33,959 bases of DNA from Patescibacteria group bacterium. Lineage in GTDB: Bacteria; Patescibacteriota; Minisyncoccia; Phycocordibacterales; UBA1006. This document shows, one piece after another, positions 7,564-16,034 of the stretch. Position 1 is the stretch's first letter; the number at the start of each line of letters is the position of its first letter. Where the stretch lies: NCBI GenBank assembly GCA_020428645.1, contig JAGQMN010000008.1, forward strand, positions 1 to 33,959, written 5' to 3'. The notes beneath the pieces were generated by a model. The model searched no databases. It was not told the DNA's origin and saw only the letters and a list, made by a program, of their open reading frames with translations. Made by a program: the position numbers and the translations under genes.

Positions 7564-7586
7564 GGCGCGTCGCGTAGCGATGCGCC
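7564..7586. repeat. Strong GC-rich hairpin after the secreted-protein gene
   Basis: GGCGCGTCGC, loop GTA, GCGATGCGCC: a 10-bp stem with one G-T wobble, in the 199-nt gap before the surface protein. It lacks a T-run. A second imperfect hairpin (7619-7643) and ATAAGC/GCTTAT arms (around 7645-7675) also lie in this gap; no gene is seen there. Confidence 0.6.
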
Positions 7587-7684
7587 TATCCTGGTAGCCA
7601 AAAATACCATACAATACGTATAGACACATTTCGTTTGTCTCTATAAATAAGCCCTTGCCCACAACGAGAGCTTATGTGTAGATA

Positions 7685-7712
7685 TTGACAAATATATTAT
7701 ATATGCTATATT
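7685..7712 (+). promoter_or_regulatory. Promoter of the FN3 surface protein gene
   Basis: TTGACA (7685-7690), 16-bp spacer, TATATT (7707-7712). Leader of ~27 nt. Confidence 0.75.
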
Positions 7713-7745
7713 TATCACATTAATTATAAAAATTTTTTGTTTACT

Positions 7746-10700
7746 ATGAAAACGTTTATTACTACAACACTAAAAACTTTTGCGATTCTCGCGGTGATGT
7801 TTGCCGGAGTGGCTTTTGCTGATGCGGCTACTTACGAAAACGATCCACTCCAAAACGGTACTGGTATTACCTCTATTTCTGAAGGTACTGGTTCATGTAA
7901 TGGATGTAGTGGACAGGATACGTCAGTTCCTGTTGATATTGATCAACCAGGAGAATGGACAGAGGTAACCGTATACACGGACTATATGACGCAAATTGGA
8001 TCAACCCAATCAATTTTTACTGCGCGATCATACTACCAAGTACAGAATGCGCTCAACCAAAGCTCATCAACATTTACCTTTACGACTCAGCTCAAGGCAT
8101 CCAATGCATCAACGAAAACGGACTCGGTAACGGTAACTAACCTTCCAAGCTCTTATAAGGTTGAATACGTAAGCGGGCACATCGAAAACCAGCATGCGCA
8201 ACAGTATCCTGGTACGTGTCAGTACCCTCAGCATGGGTATGACTACTCAGTAAACAGTCAAATTTTTAACTCAGGTGGGCAACAGATTGGATACGGAGGG
8301 CAGCTCGATACGACTGGTGGCAACTACTGTGCACAGGGAACGGTATCGGTAACCTATCGTATTACGAATACTGAACCAACAGCTCCAAACGTGGATGTTA
8401 CGACAACCGGTGCGGATAACATCACTACCTCCGCAGCGCGTCTCAAGGGGCGACTCGAATCAGGTAATAGTGTTAACGTATGGTTTCGGTATTCAACGAG
8501 TTCAAGCGTTACCTGTTCAACAGGGACGAACACGAACGCATCACCAAGCAATGTAAGTGGAGGAACCAACTTTACGGGAAATATTTCTGGATTGACTCCA
8601 AACACGCGGTACTACTACCGCGCCTGTGCCAACGGTGATAGTGGAGATCGTCTTTACTTTGATACCCAAGAGGTAACTACTAATTACACCTATGCCTGGG
8701 AGCCAGGAGAGTGGGGTTCATGTATCAACAATATCCAAACATTAGATTTTGATTGTGTACGATATCCTGGGGGTGACATTGTTGCAGATAATCAATGTTA
8801 TATACACGTTGGTCCCAAACCAGTCGAAACACGTGAGTGTGGAGTAACCGGTGATGATTTAACCATTACTACTGAACCAGCAAACGTTGATGAAAACTCC
8901 GCAACAATCAATGGTGAAGTACAAACAGGAGAAACGGGGCATGTATTCTTTGTGTGGAACGTAGAAAGTCCTAATGTTGATTGTGTAAATGGACCATACT
9001 TTGCTTATGTTCCCGATGTTAACTATCCTCTTGAAGCAGGTGATACATTTAGCTATACATTCCCAAATAACAGCATTACTCCAAATACCACTTACCATTA
9101 CAAGGCATGTGCTCGTGATGATAACAACAATATTGTCTCAGGAATCCGTCGTGAGTTTACCACTGATGATAATGGCGGTATGCAACATCCAGATGCGAAT
9201 ACCCAGTCACCACAAGACGTAGGTGAAGATTCAGCTGAATTACGTGGATCAATTGATATGAACGACTTTGATAACGGAATCGTATTCTTTGTCTACGGAC
9301 AGGATGAAGATCGTATCGCAGACGTTGATAATCATTATGATACCTATAATGATGTTGTTGATGACGAAGATAACGATCAGTTTGAAGCAGAGTTTGTTGA
9401 TGGCAACTTTGATGGTGATGATGATTTCACAGAAGAGGTAAACAACCTCGAAGAGAACGAACGGTATTACTATCAGATTTGTGTAGAGTACGATGATGAA
9501 AACAACGACCCACGGCTTGAGTGTGGAGGTGTTGAAGACTTCGAAACTGATAACAACAATAACAACAATAACAACGATGATACAGAAATCGAAACTGATG
9601 CGCCACGAAATGTAACGCAAACAACCGCAGAAATGTGTGGAGACCTTGTTGATGACGGTGGAAATTCAGTCCAAACATGGATTGAATTCCGAAATGCGAA
9701 TCAAAGTTTCTACAACTATACTCCTACACGTCAGCGTCGAGAGGGAACATTCTGTGAACGAGTGAGCGGGCTCACACCTAATACAACCTATATCTACCGT
9801 GCGTGTACCCCTGATGATTGTGCGCCAACGCGTTCATTTAGAACACTCGGAAATACGATTCAACAAGGACAATTACCTGTTATCACAACTGATCCGGTAA
9901 CTGATATTCGTTCAAATTCAGCGGTACTCAACGGTACCTACGTAACGAATGCGCCATCAGGAACCTGTCGATTTGACTACGGTCGTACATCGGCGCTCGG
10001 GCGAAGTACCCGAACCTACAACGTGAGCGGATATGGAGCATGTGTTCATAGCTTTACGAACCTTGCTTCAAATACCCAATACTGTGTGCAGGCGGTTATT
10101 GAAACAGTATATGGAACCGACCGTGGTTCAGTGCGATGTTTCACTACTCCTCCATCAACAGGGGGGCCAACACCACCACCAGTAGTTGTTGTTGAAGATG
10201 ATACTGAAATTGACCTCCTCGGCCTTGGTCTTGGAATTTCACTCGTTCGTCTCGACATTGATGATGACGAAGAAGTGATCATTCGCGGTGAGAATATCGA
10301 TTATGTCGTATCATGGCAGAACGTTTCAGAACTCGATCTCTTTGATCTTGAATTGAAAGTGGTTATTCCTCCAGAGATTCAGGTCACTGATATCTCACGT
10401 GGTCGATTCGATCAAGATGAAAATACGATTTACTTCACCATTGATGAACTCCGTGGCGCTGATGTTGAACGAAACATCCCCGGAGAAGATGGGGACATGA
10501 CCATCTCTGGTCTCGTCAATCGTGGAACCGTTGGTAACCTCGTTACTGCAGAAGCAGAAATTTCATACGATAACCCAATTAACGATGCACGTGAAGATGC
10601 CATCGCGTGGGATATTGATGAATATGGAGTACAGGTTGCCGGGGTAACCGCTTCGGTCTTCGGACTTGGAAATATTACCTTTCTCGGATGGCTCGTGATT

Positions 10701-10937
10701 CTCCTCGGACTCTTCATTATCTTCTTGGTAGCCCGATGGCTTTACCTTGAACGTGAAGAAATGCGTGCCCAGGCGTATGCAGGATACATGCCGTATCCCG
10801 CGCCAGCACCGTACAACGGAGGGTACGCCGCGCAAGCGAATGTACCTATGTATGCTGAACCAGACGTTCCGTACATGCCACCGGTAGCATCACAACCACG
10901 TGATACCTACCAACCATACCGACCAAATCGAGGATAG
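7746..10937 (+). CDS. Large membrane-anchored surface protein with FN3-like repeats and a TSP1-like module
   Basis: 1063 aa from ATG 7746; an in-frame TTG at 7737 is less likely. Signal peptide ~1-30 ends FADA. An N-terminal beta-rich domain with a CNGC pair is followed by FN3-like domains, recognisable by NSATINGEV- and LTPNTTYHYKAC-type strands, at roughly 215-310, 370-475, 480-600, 612-700 and 710-805. Between the first two sits a thrombospondin type-1-like module (about 318-368: WEPGEWGSC ... PVETRECG). An Asp/Asn-rich linker with eight Asn (~602-610) divides repeats 3 and 4. A DUF11-like beta domain (~826-965) precedes one transmembrane helix (~979-1002) and a Pro/Tyr-rich cytoplasmic tail. 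Likely an adhesin or cell-contact protein; partner unknown. Confidence 0.85.
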   Translation: MKTFITTTLKTFAILAVMFAGVAFADAATYENDPLQNGTGITSISEGTGSCNGCSGQDTSVPVDIDQPGEWTEVTVYTDYMTQIGSTQSIFTARSYYQVQNALNQSSSTFTFTTQLKASNASTKTDSVTVTNLPSSYKVEYVSGHIENQHAQQYPGTCQYPQHGYDYSVNSQIFNSGGQQIGYGGQLDTTGGNYCAQGTVSVTYRITNTEPTAPNVDVTTTGADNITTSAARLKGRLESGNSVNVWFRYSTSSSVTCSTGTNTNASPSNVSGGTNFTGNISGLTPNTRYYYRACANGDSGDRLYFDTQEVTTNYTYAWEPGEWGSCINNIQTLDFDCVRYPGGDIVADNQCYIHVGPKPVETRECGVTGDDLTITTEPANVDENSATINGEVQTGETGHVFFVWNVESPNVDCVNGPYFAYVPDVNYPLEAGDTFSYTFPNNSITPNTTYHYKACARDDNNNIVSGIRREFTTDDNGGMQHPDANTQSPQDVGEDSAELRGSIDMNDFDNGIVFFVYGQDEDRIADVDNHYDTYNDVVDDEDNDQFEAEFVDGNFDGDDDFTEEVNNLEENERYYYQICVEYDDENNDPRLECGGVEDFETDNNNNNNNNDDTEIETDAPRNVTQTTAEMCGDLVDDGGNSVQTWIEFRNANQSFYNYTPTRQRREGTFCERVSGLTPNTTYIYRACTPDDCAPTRSFRTLGNTIQQGQLPVITTDPVTDIRSNSAVLNGTYVTNAPSGTCRFDYGRTSALGRSTRTYNVSGYGACVHSFTNLASNTQYCVQAVIETVYGTDRGSVRCFTTPPSTGGPTPPPVVVVEDDTEIDLLGLGLGISLVRLDIDDDEEVIIRGENIDYVVSWQNVSELDLFDLELKVVIPPEIQVTDISRGRFDQDENTIYFTIDELRGADVERNIPGEDGDMTISGLVNRGTVGNLVTAEAEISYDNPINDAREDAIAWDIDEYGVQVAGVTASVFGLGNITFLGWLVILLGLFIIFLVARWLYLEREEMRAQAYAGYMPYPAPAPYNGGYAAQANVPMYAEPDVPYMPPVASQPRDTYQPYRPNRG
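9552..9576 (+). repeat. Asn-codon microsatellite in the surface protein
   Basis: A run of alternating AAC/AAT codons encodes eight consecutive Asn residues in a linker between two FN3-like domains. Confidence 0.75.
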
Positions 10938-10956
10938 TTTATCTATCTTTCGTAGA

Positions 10957-10983
10957 CAAAAACACCACTTGTTGGTGTTTTTG
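10957..10983 (+). terminator. Terminator of the surface protein gene
   Basis: CAAAAACACCA pairs with TGGTGTTTTTG over a short loop, with T-rich flank. Confidence 0.85.
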
Positions 10984-10995
10984 TTATGCATACTA

Positions 10996-11001
10996 TATAG
11001 T
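10996..11001 (+). promoter_or_regulatory. -10 element of tsaE, leaderless arrangement
   Basis: TATAGT, then exactly 6 nt (TTTTCT), then the ATG at 11008. Confidence 0.6.
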
Positions 11002-11007
11002 TTTTCT

Positions 11008-11442
11008 ATGCAGGTGACCATACACACTACAAACGAACTACATGATTGGGTATACTCGTTCGTTCACACTCTCAATCAACGAAACCAGGCAACCATTGTT
11101 ACACTTTCAGGTGATCTCGGTGCTGGTAAAACAACATGTGTTCAGTACATTGCACGTGTACTCGGCATTGATGAACCAATTACAAGTCCAACATTTGTTA
11201 TCCAAAAAGAGTACCCAGTATTTGGTCATGATTGGATTACTCGGTTGGTACACATTGACGCGTATCGTCTTGAAGATAAAAACCAACTCGAATATTTAGG
11301 GTGGCAACACCTTGTTGATGATCCGCATACACTCATCTGTATTGAGTGGCCAGAAATGGTTTCTGGTATTGCTATACCGGATGCTCTTCAAATAACCTTT
11401 TCACTACAGGATAGCAATACGCGATTACTCACCGTAGTGTAA
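11008..11442 (+). CDS. tsaE: tRNA threonylcarbamoyladenosine biosynthesis ATPase TsaE
   Basis: 144 aa, normal for the family. TsaE is the small P-loop ATPase that works with TsaB/TsaD in making t6A37 on ANN-decoding tRNAs. Walker A GDLGAGKTT lies near residue 36, the SPTFVIQKEY segment follows as in other TsaE proteins, and the HIDAYRLED and CIEWPE blocks are conserved. The frame extends upstream to 10900 but that stretch overlaps the previous gene and its terminator. ATG 11008 is chosen because TATAGT ends 6 nt before it and the protein then starts where the family does. polA begins 34 nt downstream with its own -10. tsaB and tsaD are not in the window. Confidence 0.95.
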   Translation: MQVTIHTTNELHDWVYSFVHTLNQRNQATIVTLSGDLGAGKTTCVQYIARVLGIDEPITSPTFVIQKEYPVFGHDWITRLVHIDAYRLEDKNQLEYLGWQHLVDDPHTLICIEWPEMVSGIAIPDALQITFSLQDSNTRLLTVV

Positions 11443-11464
11443 AATCCTTTCATACGCTCCATGG

Positions 11465-11470
11465 TACAAT
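11465..11470 (+). promoter_or_regulatory. -10 element of polA, leaderless arrangement
   Basis: TACAAT, then exactly 6 nt (AGACTT), then ATG 11477. Confidence 0.65.
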
Positions 11471-11476
11471 AGACTT

Positions 11477-13858
11477 ATGGAGAGAAACCCCAAACAACAA
11501 CTTCTCGTCCTCCTTGACGCACATGCGATTATCCATCGAGCGTACCATGCGATGCCTGATTTCACGACGAGCACTGGTGAACCTACTGGTGCCATTTATG
11601 GTTTTGCTACCATGGTGTTAAAAATTATTGATGAATTTCAACCTGATTACATCGTTGCCTGTTATGATTTGCCTGGTGCTACATTTCGACACGAAGCTTT
11701 TGAAGATTACAAGGGTACACGGAGCGAAACCGATGATGCACTGGTGATGCAGTTTGATGCAACGCGTGATATCTGCGATGCATTCTCTATTCCTATATAC
11801 GATGCGCCTGGATTTGAAGCTGACGATATTTTAGGAACCATTGCGACCCAGCTAACAAATAACAAGAAGGTACAAATACTTATCGCTTCAGGTGATATGG
11901 ATACGCTCCAACTCGTTGATGGACAGCGTGTTCAGGTGTATACCCTCAAGCGTGGTTTGAATGATACGGTTACCTATGATGAAGCTGCTGTACGAGAGCG
12001 TTTTGGATTTGCTCCACTGTCAATTATTGATTACAAAGCACTCCGTGGCGATCCGTCTGACAACATTCCTGGTATTAAAGGCATTGGAGAGAAGGCAGCA
12101 ACATTGGCAATTCAAGCATTCCGTACTATCGAAGCTATGTACCAAACTCTTGAGCAAAAAGGTGAAGAAGCGCTTAGGAATGTTGGTCTCACTAAACGTA
12201 TGGTAACCCTAATACAAGAAGGGAAGGAAGAAGCAGAGTTTTCAAAAGTTATTGCTACGATTCGTCACGATGCTCCTATTATTTTCGAGCTTCCAGAACA
12301 CTCATGGAACAATGCGGTTGATACTGAGCGGGCACTTGCTATCTTTGAACGGTATGAACTCCGATCACTACCTCAACGTCTTGAATCGTCGCTTGGACTT
12401 TCAGGGCTTGTCAAGAAATCTGAGATGAAAGAACCCGTAGAAATGCGCGATTCGGTATATACAACAACATCGGCAATACAATTGTGGCTCATTGATTCTG
12501 ACTACACCGATGCACACGTTGATGATATTACGCAGTATACAAAAACTTCTGATATTGCACAGGCACAAGTTAAGATTGAAAAAGAACTCGAACAAGATAC
12601 AGAAAGTTTCAAGGTGTTTACCCACATTGAAGAGCCATTAATTCCAATTATTGCGGAGATGCAGCGTAATGGGATTTTGGTGGATCAGCAATTTTTTACC
12701 AAGCTCTCAAAAAATTACCACACTGAGCTTGATATTTTGGTTAAAAAAATTCATGCTCATGCGGGAACCGTCTTTAACATCAACTCTCCCAAACAGCTCT
12801 CAGAAGTGCTATTTGAAAATCTTGGATTACCGACGAAAGGTATCAAAAAATCAAAAACCGGCTCCTATTCAACCAACATTGCAACCCTCGAAAAATTGAT
12901 TGATGAGCACGTTATTATTCCGTTGCTCATGGAGTATCGTGAACTTGAAAAATTGCTCTCGACGTACATTGATAACATTCCGAATATGGTTGGTGAGGAT
13001 GGTCGATTACATGCTGAATTCATTCAAAATGGAACAGTAACTGGCCGATTCTCATCAAAGAATCCAAATATGCAAAATATTCCAACGCGAACAGATCTTG
13101 GACGAAAAATTCGCGAAGGATTTATTGCGACGGATGGGTACCATCTCGTATCACTCGATTACTCGCAGATTGAACTTCGGTGTCTTGCTATCCTTTCAGG
13201 TGACCCTGCGTTAATACATATTTTCCAGGAAGGACAGGATGTACACCAGGCAGTAGCTGCCCTCATTGGTGGTGTTCCGCCCGAAGAGGTTGATCGAGAA
13301 ATGCGTCGCAAAGCAAAAATTGTAAACTTTGGAATTTTGTATGGTATGGGAGTGAACGCACTGCGCAAACAGATGGGTGGTGAACGTTCGGAAGCACAAG
13401 CTTTTCACCAAGGATTTTTTGAGCAGTTTCCACGAGCAACACAATACCTCGAAGATACCAAGGAACATGCACGGGAACATGGATTTACAAAAACATTGTT
13501 TGGTCGTAAGCGCCGGTTTAAAAAAATTCATTCAAAGCTCCCTTTTATTCGTGCGATGGAAGAACGCATGGCACTGAACGCACCTATTCAGGGAACCAGT
13601 GCTGATATGATCAAGCTCGCTATGATTTACATTAATATGTGGCTTGAGCAGAAAGATGCACAAGATAGTGCGCGACTCATTCTTCAAATTCACGACGAGA
13701 TTATCTATGAGGTAAAAGATAGTTTTATTAAAACATTCGAGAATAAGGCATGTGAGATTATGCGCAATGTATTGAAAGATTCATACCTTAATTATGATTC
13801 ACCAGTACCGATTCTCGTACATGCATCTCATGGCAAGCATTGGGGAGAACTGAAGTAA
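11477..13858 (+). CDS. polA: DNA polymerase I with a degenerate proofreading domain
   Basis: 793 aa, shorter than the ~930 aa of E. coli PolA. The N-terminal ~290 residues are the 5'-3' exonuclease/flap endonuclease (DAHAIIHRAYHA, GFEADDILG, RGDPSDNIPGIKGIG). The region where the 3'-5' exonuclease should lie (about 300-390) is cut to ~90 residues without a recognisable DxE motif, so proofreading is almost certainly absent. The polymerase core is complete: motif A SLDYSQIELR near 558, motif B with RRKAKIVNFGILYGM near 610, motif C LQIHDEI near 735. It would process Okazaki fragments and fill repair gaps. ATG 11477 follows TACAAT by 6 nt. The codon use matches its neighbours. Confidence 0.97.
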   Translation: MERNPKQQLLVLLDAHAIIHRAYHAMPDFTTSTGEPTGAIYGFATMVLKIIDEFQPDYIVACYDLPGATFRHEAFEDYKGTRSETDDALVMQFDATRDICDAFSIPIYDAPGFEADDILGTIATQLTNNKKVQILIASGDMDTLQLVDGQRVQVYTLKRGLNDTVTYDEAAVRERFGFAPLSIIDYKALRGDPSDNIPGIKGIGEKAATLAIQAFRTIEAMYQTLEQKGEEALRNVGLTKRMVTLIQEGKEEAEFSKVIATIRHDAPIIFELPEHSWNNAVDTERALAIFERYELRSLPQRLESSLGLSGLVKKSEMKEPVEMRDSVYTTTSAIQLWLIDSDYTDAHVDDITQYTKTSDIAQAQVKIEKELEQDTESFKVFTHIEEPLIPIIAEMQRNGILVDQQFFTKLSKNYHTELDILVKKIHAHAGTVFNINSPKQLSEVLFENLGLPTKGIKKSKTGSYSTNIATLEKLIDEHVIIPLLMEYRELEKLLSTYIDNIPNMVGEDGRLHAEFIQNGTVTGRFSSKNPNMQNIPTRTDLGRKIREGFIATDGYHLVSLDYSQIELRCLAILSGDPALIHIFQEGQDVHQAVAALIGGVPPEEVDREMRRKAKIVNFGILYGMGVNALRKQMGGERSEAQAFHQGFFEQFPRATQYLEDTKEHAREHGFTKTLFGRKRRFKKIHSKLPFIRAMEERMALNAPIQGTSADMIKLAMIYINMWLEQKDAQDSARLILQIHDEIIYEVKDSFIKTFENKACEIMRNVLKDSYLNYDSPVPILVHASHGKHWGELK

Positions 13859-13987
13859 CAATGAGACTATGTAAGTAGTCCATTCTACCTCACCTCAGAC
13901 GTGTTCCGGGATCGTTCTCACCTTAAAATTAATCTAGAATTTATAAATTAATTGCGTGTTTACAAAATATTATTTTGTGAATAATTG
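13859..13987 (+). promoter_or_regulatory. Intergenic region with a 17-nt perfect palindrome
   Basis: The 17-mer ACAAAATATTATTTTGT at 13962-13978 is an 8-1-8 perfect inverted repeat about 10 nt upstream of the next start codon; TATTAT inside it (13968-13973) is a plausible -10. This is the geometry of a repressor operator over a promoter. A small hairpin GACTA/TAGTC lies at 13863-13878. No T-run terminator follows polA. Confidence 0.45.
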
Positions 13988-14374
13988 ATGTATATGAAGA
14001 AAAAATATTTAAAAAGTTATATGAGTAACTTTGTTATTATTCTTGCAATGTTTGGAATCCTATACTTTGTGCTCTGGTTGTTTATTCCTGGTGAATGGGC
14101 AATTGCAGACCTTGAGGTATCAACATTGGTTCATGAGGGACGATTAGAAATTGAAAAAGATTTTAGAGCAACCGGAATATACTCGTATCCTGAAAAAACG
14201 AGTAAGAAAATCTATGCGTTAGGTTACACCCCGAGTTTCGAATTAAAAGAAAATGGTGGTTATACGTACAGTGTTGTTTTAGATACGGGTATAGACGAAG
14301 CCTACTGTATTCATGAAAATGGAGATGTAGGACGTTATGCAAATTGGGGTTGTGATCCTGAAGACAAGTTATAA
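13988..14374 (+). CDS. Small single-pass membrane protein of unknown function
   Basis: 128 aa from ATG 13988 (MYMKKKYLKS), or 126 from 13994. A basic N-terminus is followed by one strong hydrophobic helix (FVIILAMFGILYFVLWLFIP), then ~95 residues predicted outside the membrane with two cysteines near the end (AYCIHENGDVGRYANWGC). It resembles a signal-anchored exported domain; a pilin-like fold is possible, but the typical type III prepilin motif is missing. The region upstream is AT-rich and holds a palindromic candidate operator, so it may be regulated singly. It has its own terminator. Family not recognised. Confidence 0.65.
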   Translation: MYMKKKYLKSYMSNFVIILAMFGILYFVLWLFIPGEWAIADLEVSTLVHEGRLEIEKDFRATGIYSYPEKTSKKIYALGYTPSFELKENGGYTYSVVLDTGIDEAYCIHENGDVGRYANWGCDPEDKL

Positions 14375-14397
14375 CACCAAGTGGTGTTTTATTTTGT
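14373..14397 (+). terminator. Terminator after the small membrane protein gene
   Basis: AACACC/GGTGTT stem with an AAGT loop and a TTTATTTTG tail. Confidence 0.7.
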
Positions 14398-14400
14398 CAC

Positions 14401-14429
14401 TTGTCACTCCGAACTAATCACTTTACACT
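14401..14429 (+). promoter_or_regulatory. Promoter of holA, leaderless arrangement
   Basis: TTGTCA (14401-14406), 17-bp spacer, TACACT (14424-14429), then 6 nt to ATG 14436. It is the clearest leaderless promoter in the window with both elements. Confidence 0.7.
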
Positions 14430-14435
14430 GAAGCT

Positions 14436-15113
14436 ATGCTCTACCTCCTCTTGGGAAAATCTGATCATCGCAAAGACTACGTTCTACAACTCGTCAAACA
14501 ATACACTGCTACTCCTCAGCATGTGTACGATAACGACATTGCGGATCGCGAGCTCACCGATATTGTTCAAACGCAAACGGGGCTCTTTGGCGACAAGGAA
14601 TTGTACGTTATTCACGATCTTGCCCGAAATCTTGATTTGAAAAGTTTTCTTGCTGAGTTTGCAGAATCCGATAATGTGTTCGTTTTCTCTGAGGAAAGTA
14701 TCACTAAACCCATTCTCAAAGCATTTGAAAAAGTAAGTGCAATCATAGAAGACTTTGGCAAAGAAGAGAAAACGAAAACAGAATCGTTCAATATGTTCTC
14801 GTTGACTGACGCTCTTGGCGCACGAGACAAGAAAAAACTATGGCTCCTTTTTCAGGAAGCACTCAAAAACGGCAGTCCTGAGGAAATTCATGGTATTCTG
14901 TTTTGGCAACTGAAAAATCTTGCGCTCGTTCACGGTTTGAATACAAACCCTGGTATGAATCCGTTTGTATACAAAAAAACCCTTGGTTTTGCAAAAAATT
15001 TTTCTTCTGAAGAGATACGAGGATTGAGCCGATCACTTACTCACACGTTTCATAATCGTGATACGTATTCAACACTTGATATTGATATTGAGAAATTTAT
15101 TCTCTCATTATAA
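14436..15113 (+). CDS. holA: DNA polymerase III delta subunit-like protein (clamp loader)
   Basis: 225 aa, well short of typical HolA (~330 aa). The delta subunit opens the beta sliding clamp within the clamp loader. The N-terminal part (LLLGKSDHRKDYVLQLVKQ, LFGDKELYVIHDL) matches the start of the AAA+ fold, which in HolA lacks a Walker A. The middle block FSLTDALGARDKKKLWLLFQEALKNG and FWQLKNLALVH correspond to the conserved collar region, where HolA reads F-x-L-x-D-A-x-x-x-R-D. The first domain is compressed. Reduced HolA forms are expected in CPR genomes. The start at 14436 follows TACACT by 6 nt. It converges with the Cache gene over a shared terminator. Confidence 0.8.
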   Translation: MLYLLLGKSDHRKDYVLQLVKQYTATPQHVYDNDIADRELTDIVQTQTGLFGDKELYVIHDLARNLDLKSFLAEFAESDNVFVFSEESITKPILKAFEKVSAIIEDFGKEEKTKTESFNMFSLTDALGARDKKKLWLLFQEALKNGSPEEIHGILFWQLKNLALVHGLNTNPGMNPFVYKKTLGFAKNFSSEEIRGLSRSLTHTFHNRDTYSTLDIDIEKFILSL

Positions 15114-15139
15114 AAACCAACATCTGTTGGTTTTTATTT
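15112..15139. terminator. Bidirectional terminator between holA and the Cache gene
   Basis: AAAAACCAACA pairs perfectly with TGTTGGTTTTT. It overlaps the stop of the minus-strand gene. Confidence 0.85.
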
Positions 15140-15784
15140 AATGATACGTTGTGTTCGTAGCACGAGGAGGAGGGTAATGTAGAACATGAGCGAGAACAGC
15201 ATAATAATTGCTTTCTTCACGATACTTATTCTCAAGAGTACCCGTTCTGCGGCAATATCGAGTCCGAGCATACCTTCCACGTCATCATTTTCATCAAGAA
15301 TTGGTGCGTATGCTGAAAACCATTCACCCCAACTGTCAGTGTATGGACCATCAGCATAGGTAATACCAAGTTGGTGATTCATAATATCCCGCGCAGTCGC
15401 ATCTAAATATAGATCTCCAGGAGCTGAGTAATCAAATGAAGCCGGATCCTCAGAATCAACGTAGAAAAATTGTTGACCATATTCATTAAGACCCATGATG
15501 TACACAAATCGGATATCATCATTAGCTGCGCGTATGGCACGCATGTGATTTTTTAGTTCCTGATATGATTCTTTTGATAGATCACTTTCATTACCATCGA
15601 GGTCAGTAACCAGTCTTGGTTCGAGGAGTACCGCAATGGTATTCGCCCGCATGAGAAGGTTTTGTTTTTCATCCACCTGCATTTCGTTGACAACAAATTT
15701 CGTCAAAAAGAATCCCGAAATAGCAATAAGCACGAGAATGATGACTCCTAATCCTACATTTGTTGATATTTTTGTTGTTTTCAT
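15134..15784 (-). CDS. Membrane protein with an extracytoplasmic Cache-like sensor domain and no output module
   Basis: 216 aa from ATG 15784 (MKTTKIST). Helix 1 (VGLGVIILVLIAISGFFLTKF), then ~150 residues outside the membrane, then helix 2 (AIIMLFSLMFYITLLLVL) and only eight more residues (RTQRIIK). The outer domain resembles double-Cache/PAS-like sensor domains: ANTIAVLLEPRLV, IRFVYIMGLNEYGQQFFYVDS and DGPYTDSWGEWFSAYAPILDENDDVEGMLGLDIAAERV. Such domains normally feed a histidine kinase, cyclase or chemoreceptor module, which is absent here. A 48-aa membrane peptide gene ends 1 nt upstream (TAG-T-ATG), so the two are translationally coupled. Longer frames to 15850 overlap that gene and are not used. 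Confidence 0.75.
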   Translation of the reverse strand: MKTTKISTNVGLGVIILVLIAISGFFLTKFVVNEMQVDEKQNLLMRANTIAVLLEPRLVTDLDGNESDLSKESYQELKNHMRAIRAANDDIRFVYIMGLNEYGQQFFYVDSEDPASFDYSAPGDLYLDATARDIMNHQLGITYADGPYTDSWGEWFSAYAPILDENDDVEGMLGLDIAAERVLLRISIVKKAIIMLFSLMFYITLLLVLRTQRIIK

Positions 15785-15785
15785 A

Positions 15786-15932
15786 CTATTCATATAACCG
15801 GTACTGTTCAGTTCGCTTTTCTTCAATACTATTAACATACTTTGAAACATCGCGGGACAGGAACGAGAAGAGAAACACGTTCGATATAATGACTATTGAT
15901 ATAATGAGCCACGTTAAATTAAAATTTCCCAT
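15786..15932 (-). CDS. 48-aa single-pass membrane peptide
   Basis: Starts MGNFNLTWLIISIVIISNVF, continues through a hydrophobic helix to LFSFLSRDVSKYVNSIEEKRTEQYRLYE-type charged residues, then TAG. The hydrophobic helix followed by a charged amphipathic tail is the composition of a real small membrane protein rather than noise, and its stop codon is separated by a single base from the ATG of the Cache gene. It probably forms a complex with, or regulates, the output-less sensor; this is inference. No Shine-Dalgarno is seen before either gene. Confidence 0.6.
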   Translation of the reverse strand: MGNFNLTWLIISIVIISNVFLFSFLSRDVSKYVNSIEEKRTEQYRLYE

Positions 15933-16034
15933 AATAATTGTTGCATATTGTTAGACTAGACGACCAAACACCTGTTTATTTTTTGATATATACATCTATA
16001 GTAACAGATTTCGTTTGGTATGACACGCTAATGG

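Noticed and set aside
9552-9576. CRISPR-like or tandem repeat array
   Set aside because: It is only a run of Asn codons in one linker; no spaced direct repeats of CRISPR type occur anywhere in the window.
10900-11007. N-terminal extension of TsaE
   Set aside because: It overlaps the surface-protein gene end and its terminator and has no match to the family; the leaderless ATG at 11008 gives the normal length.
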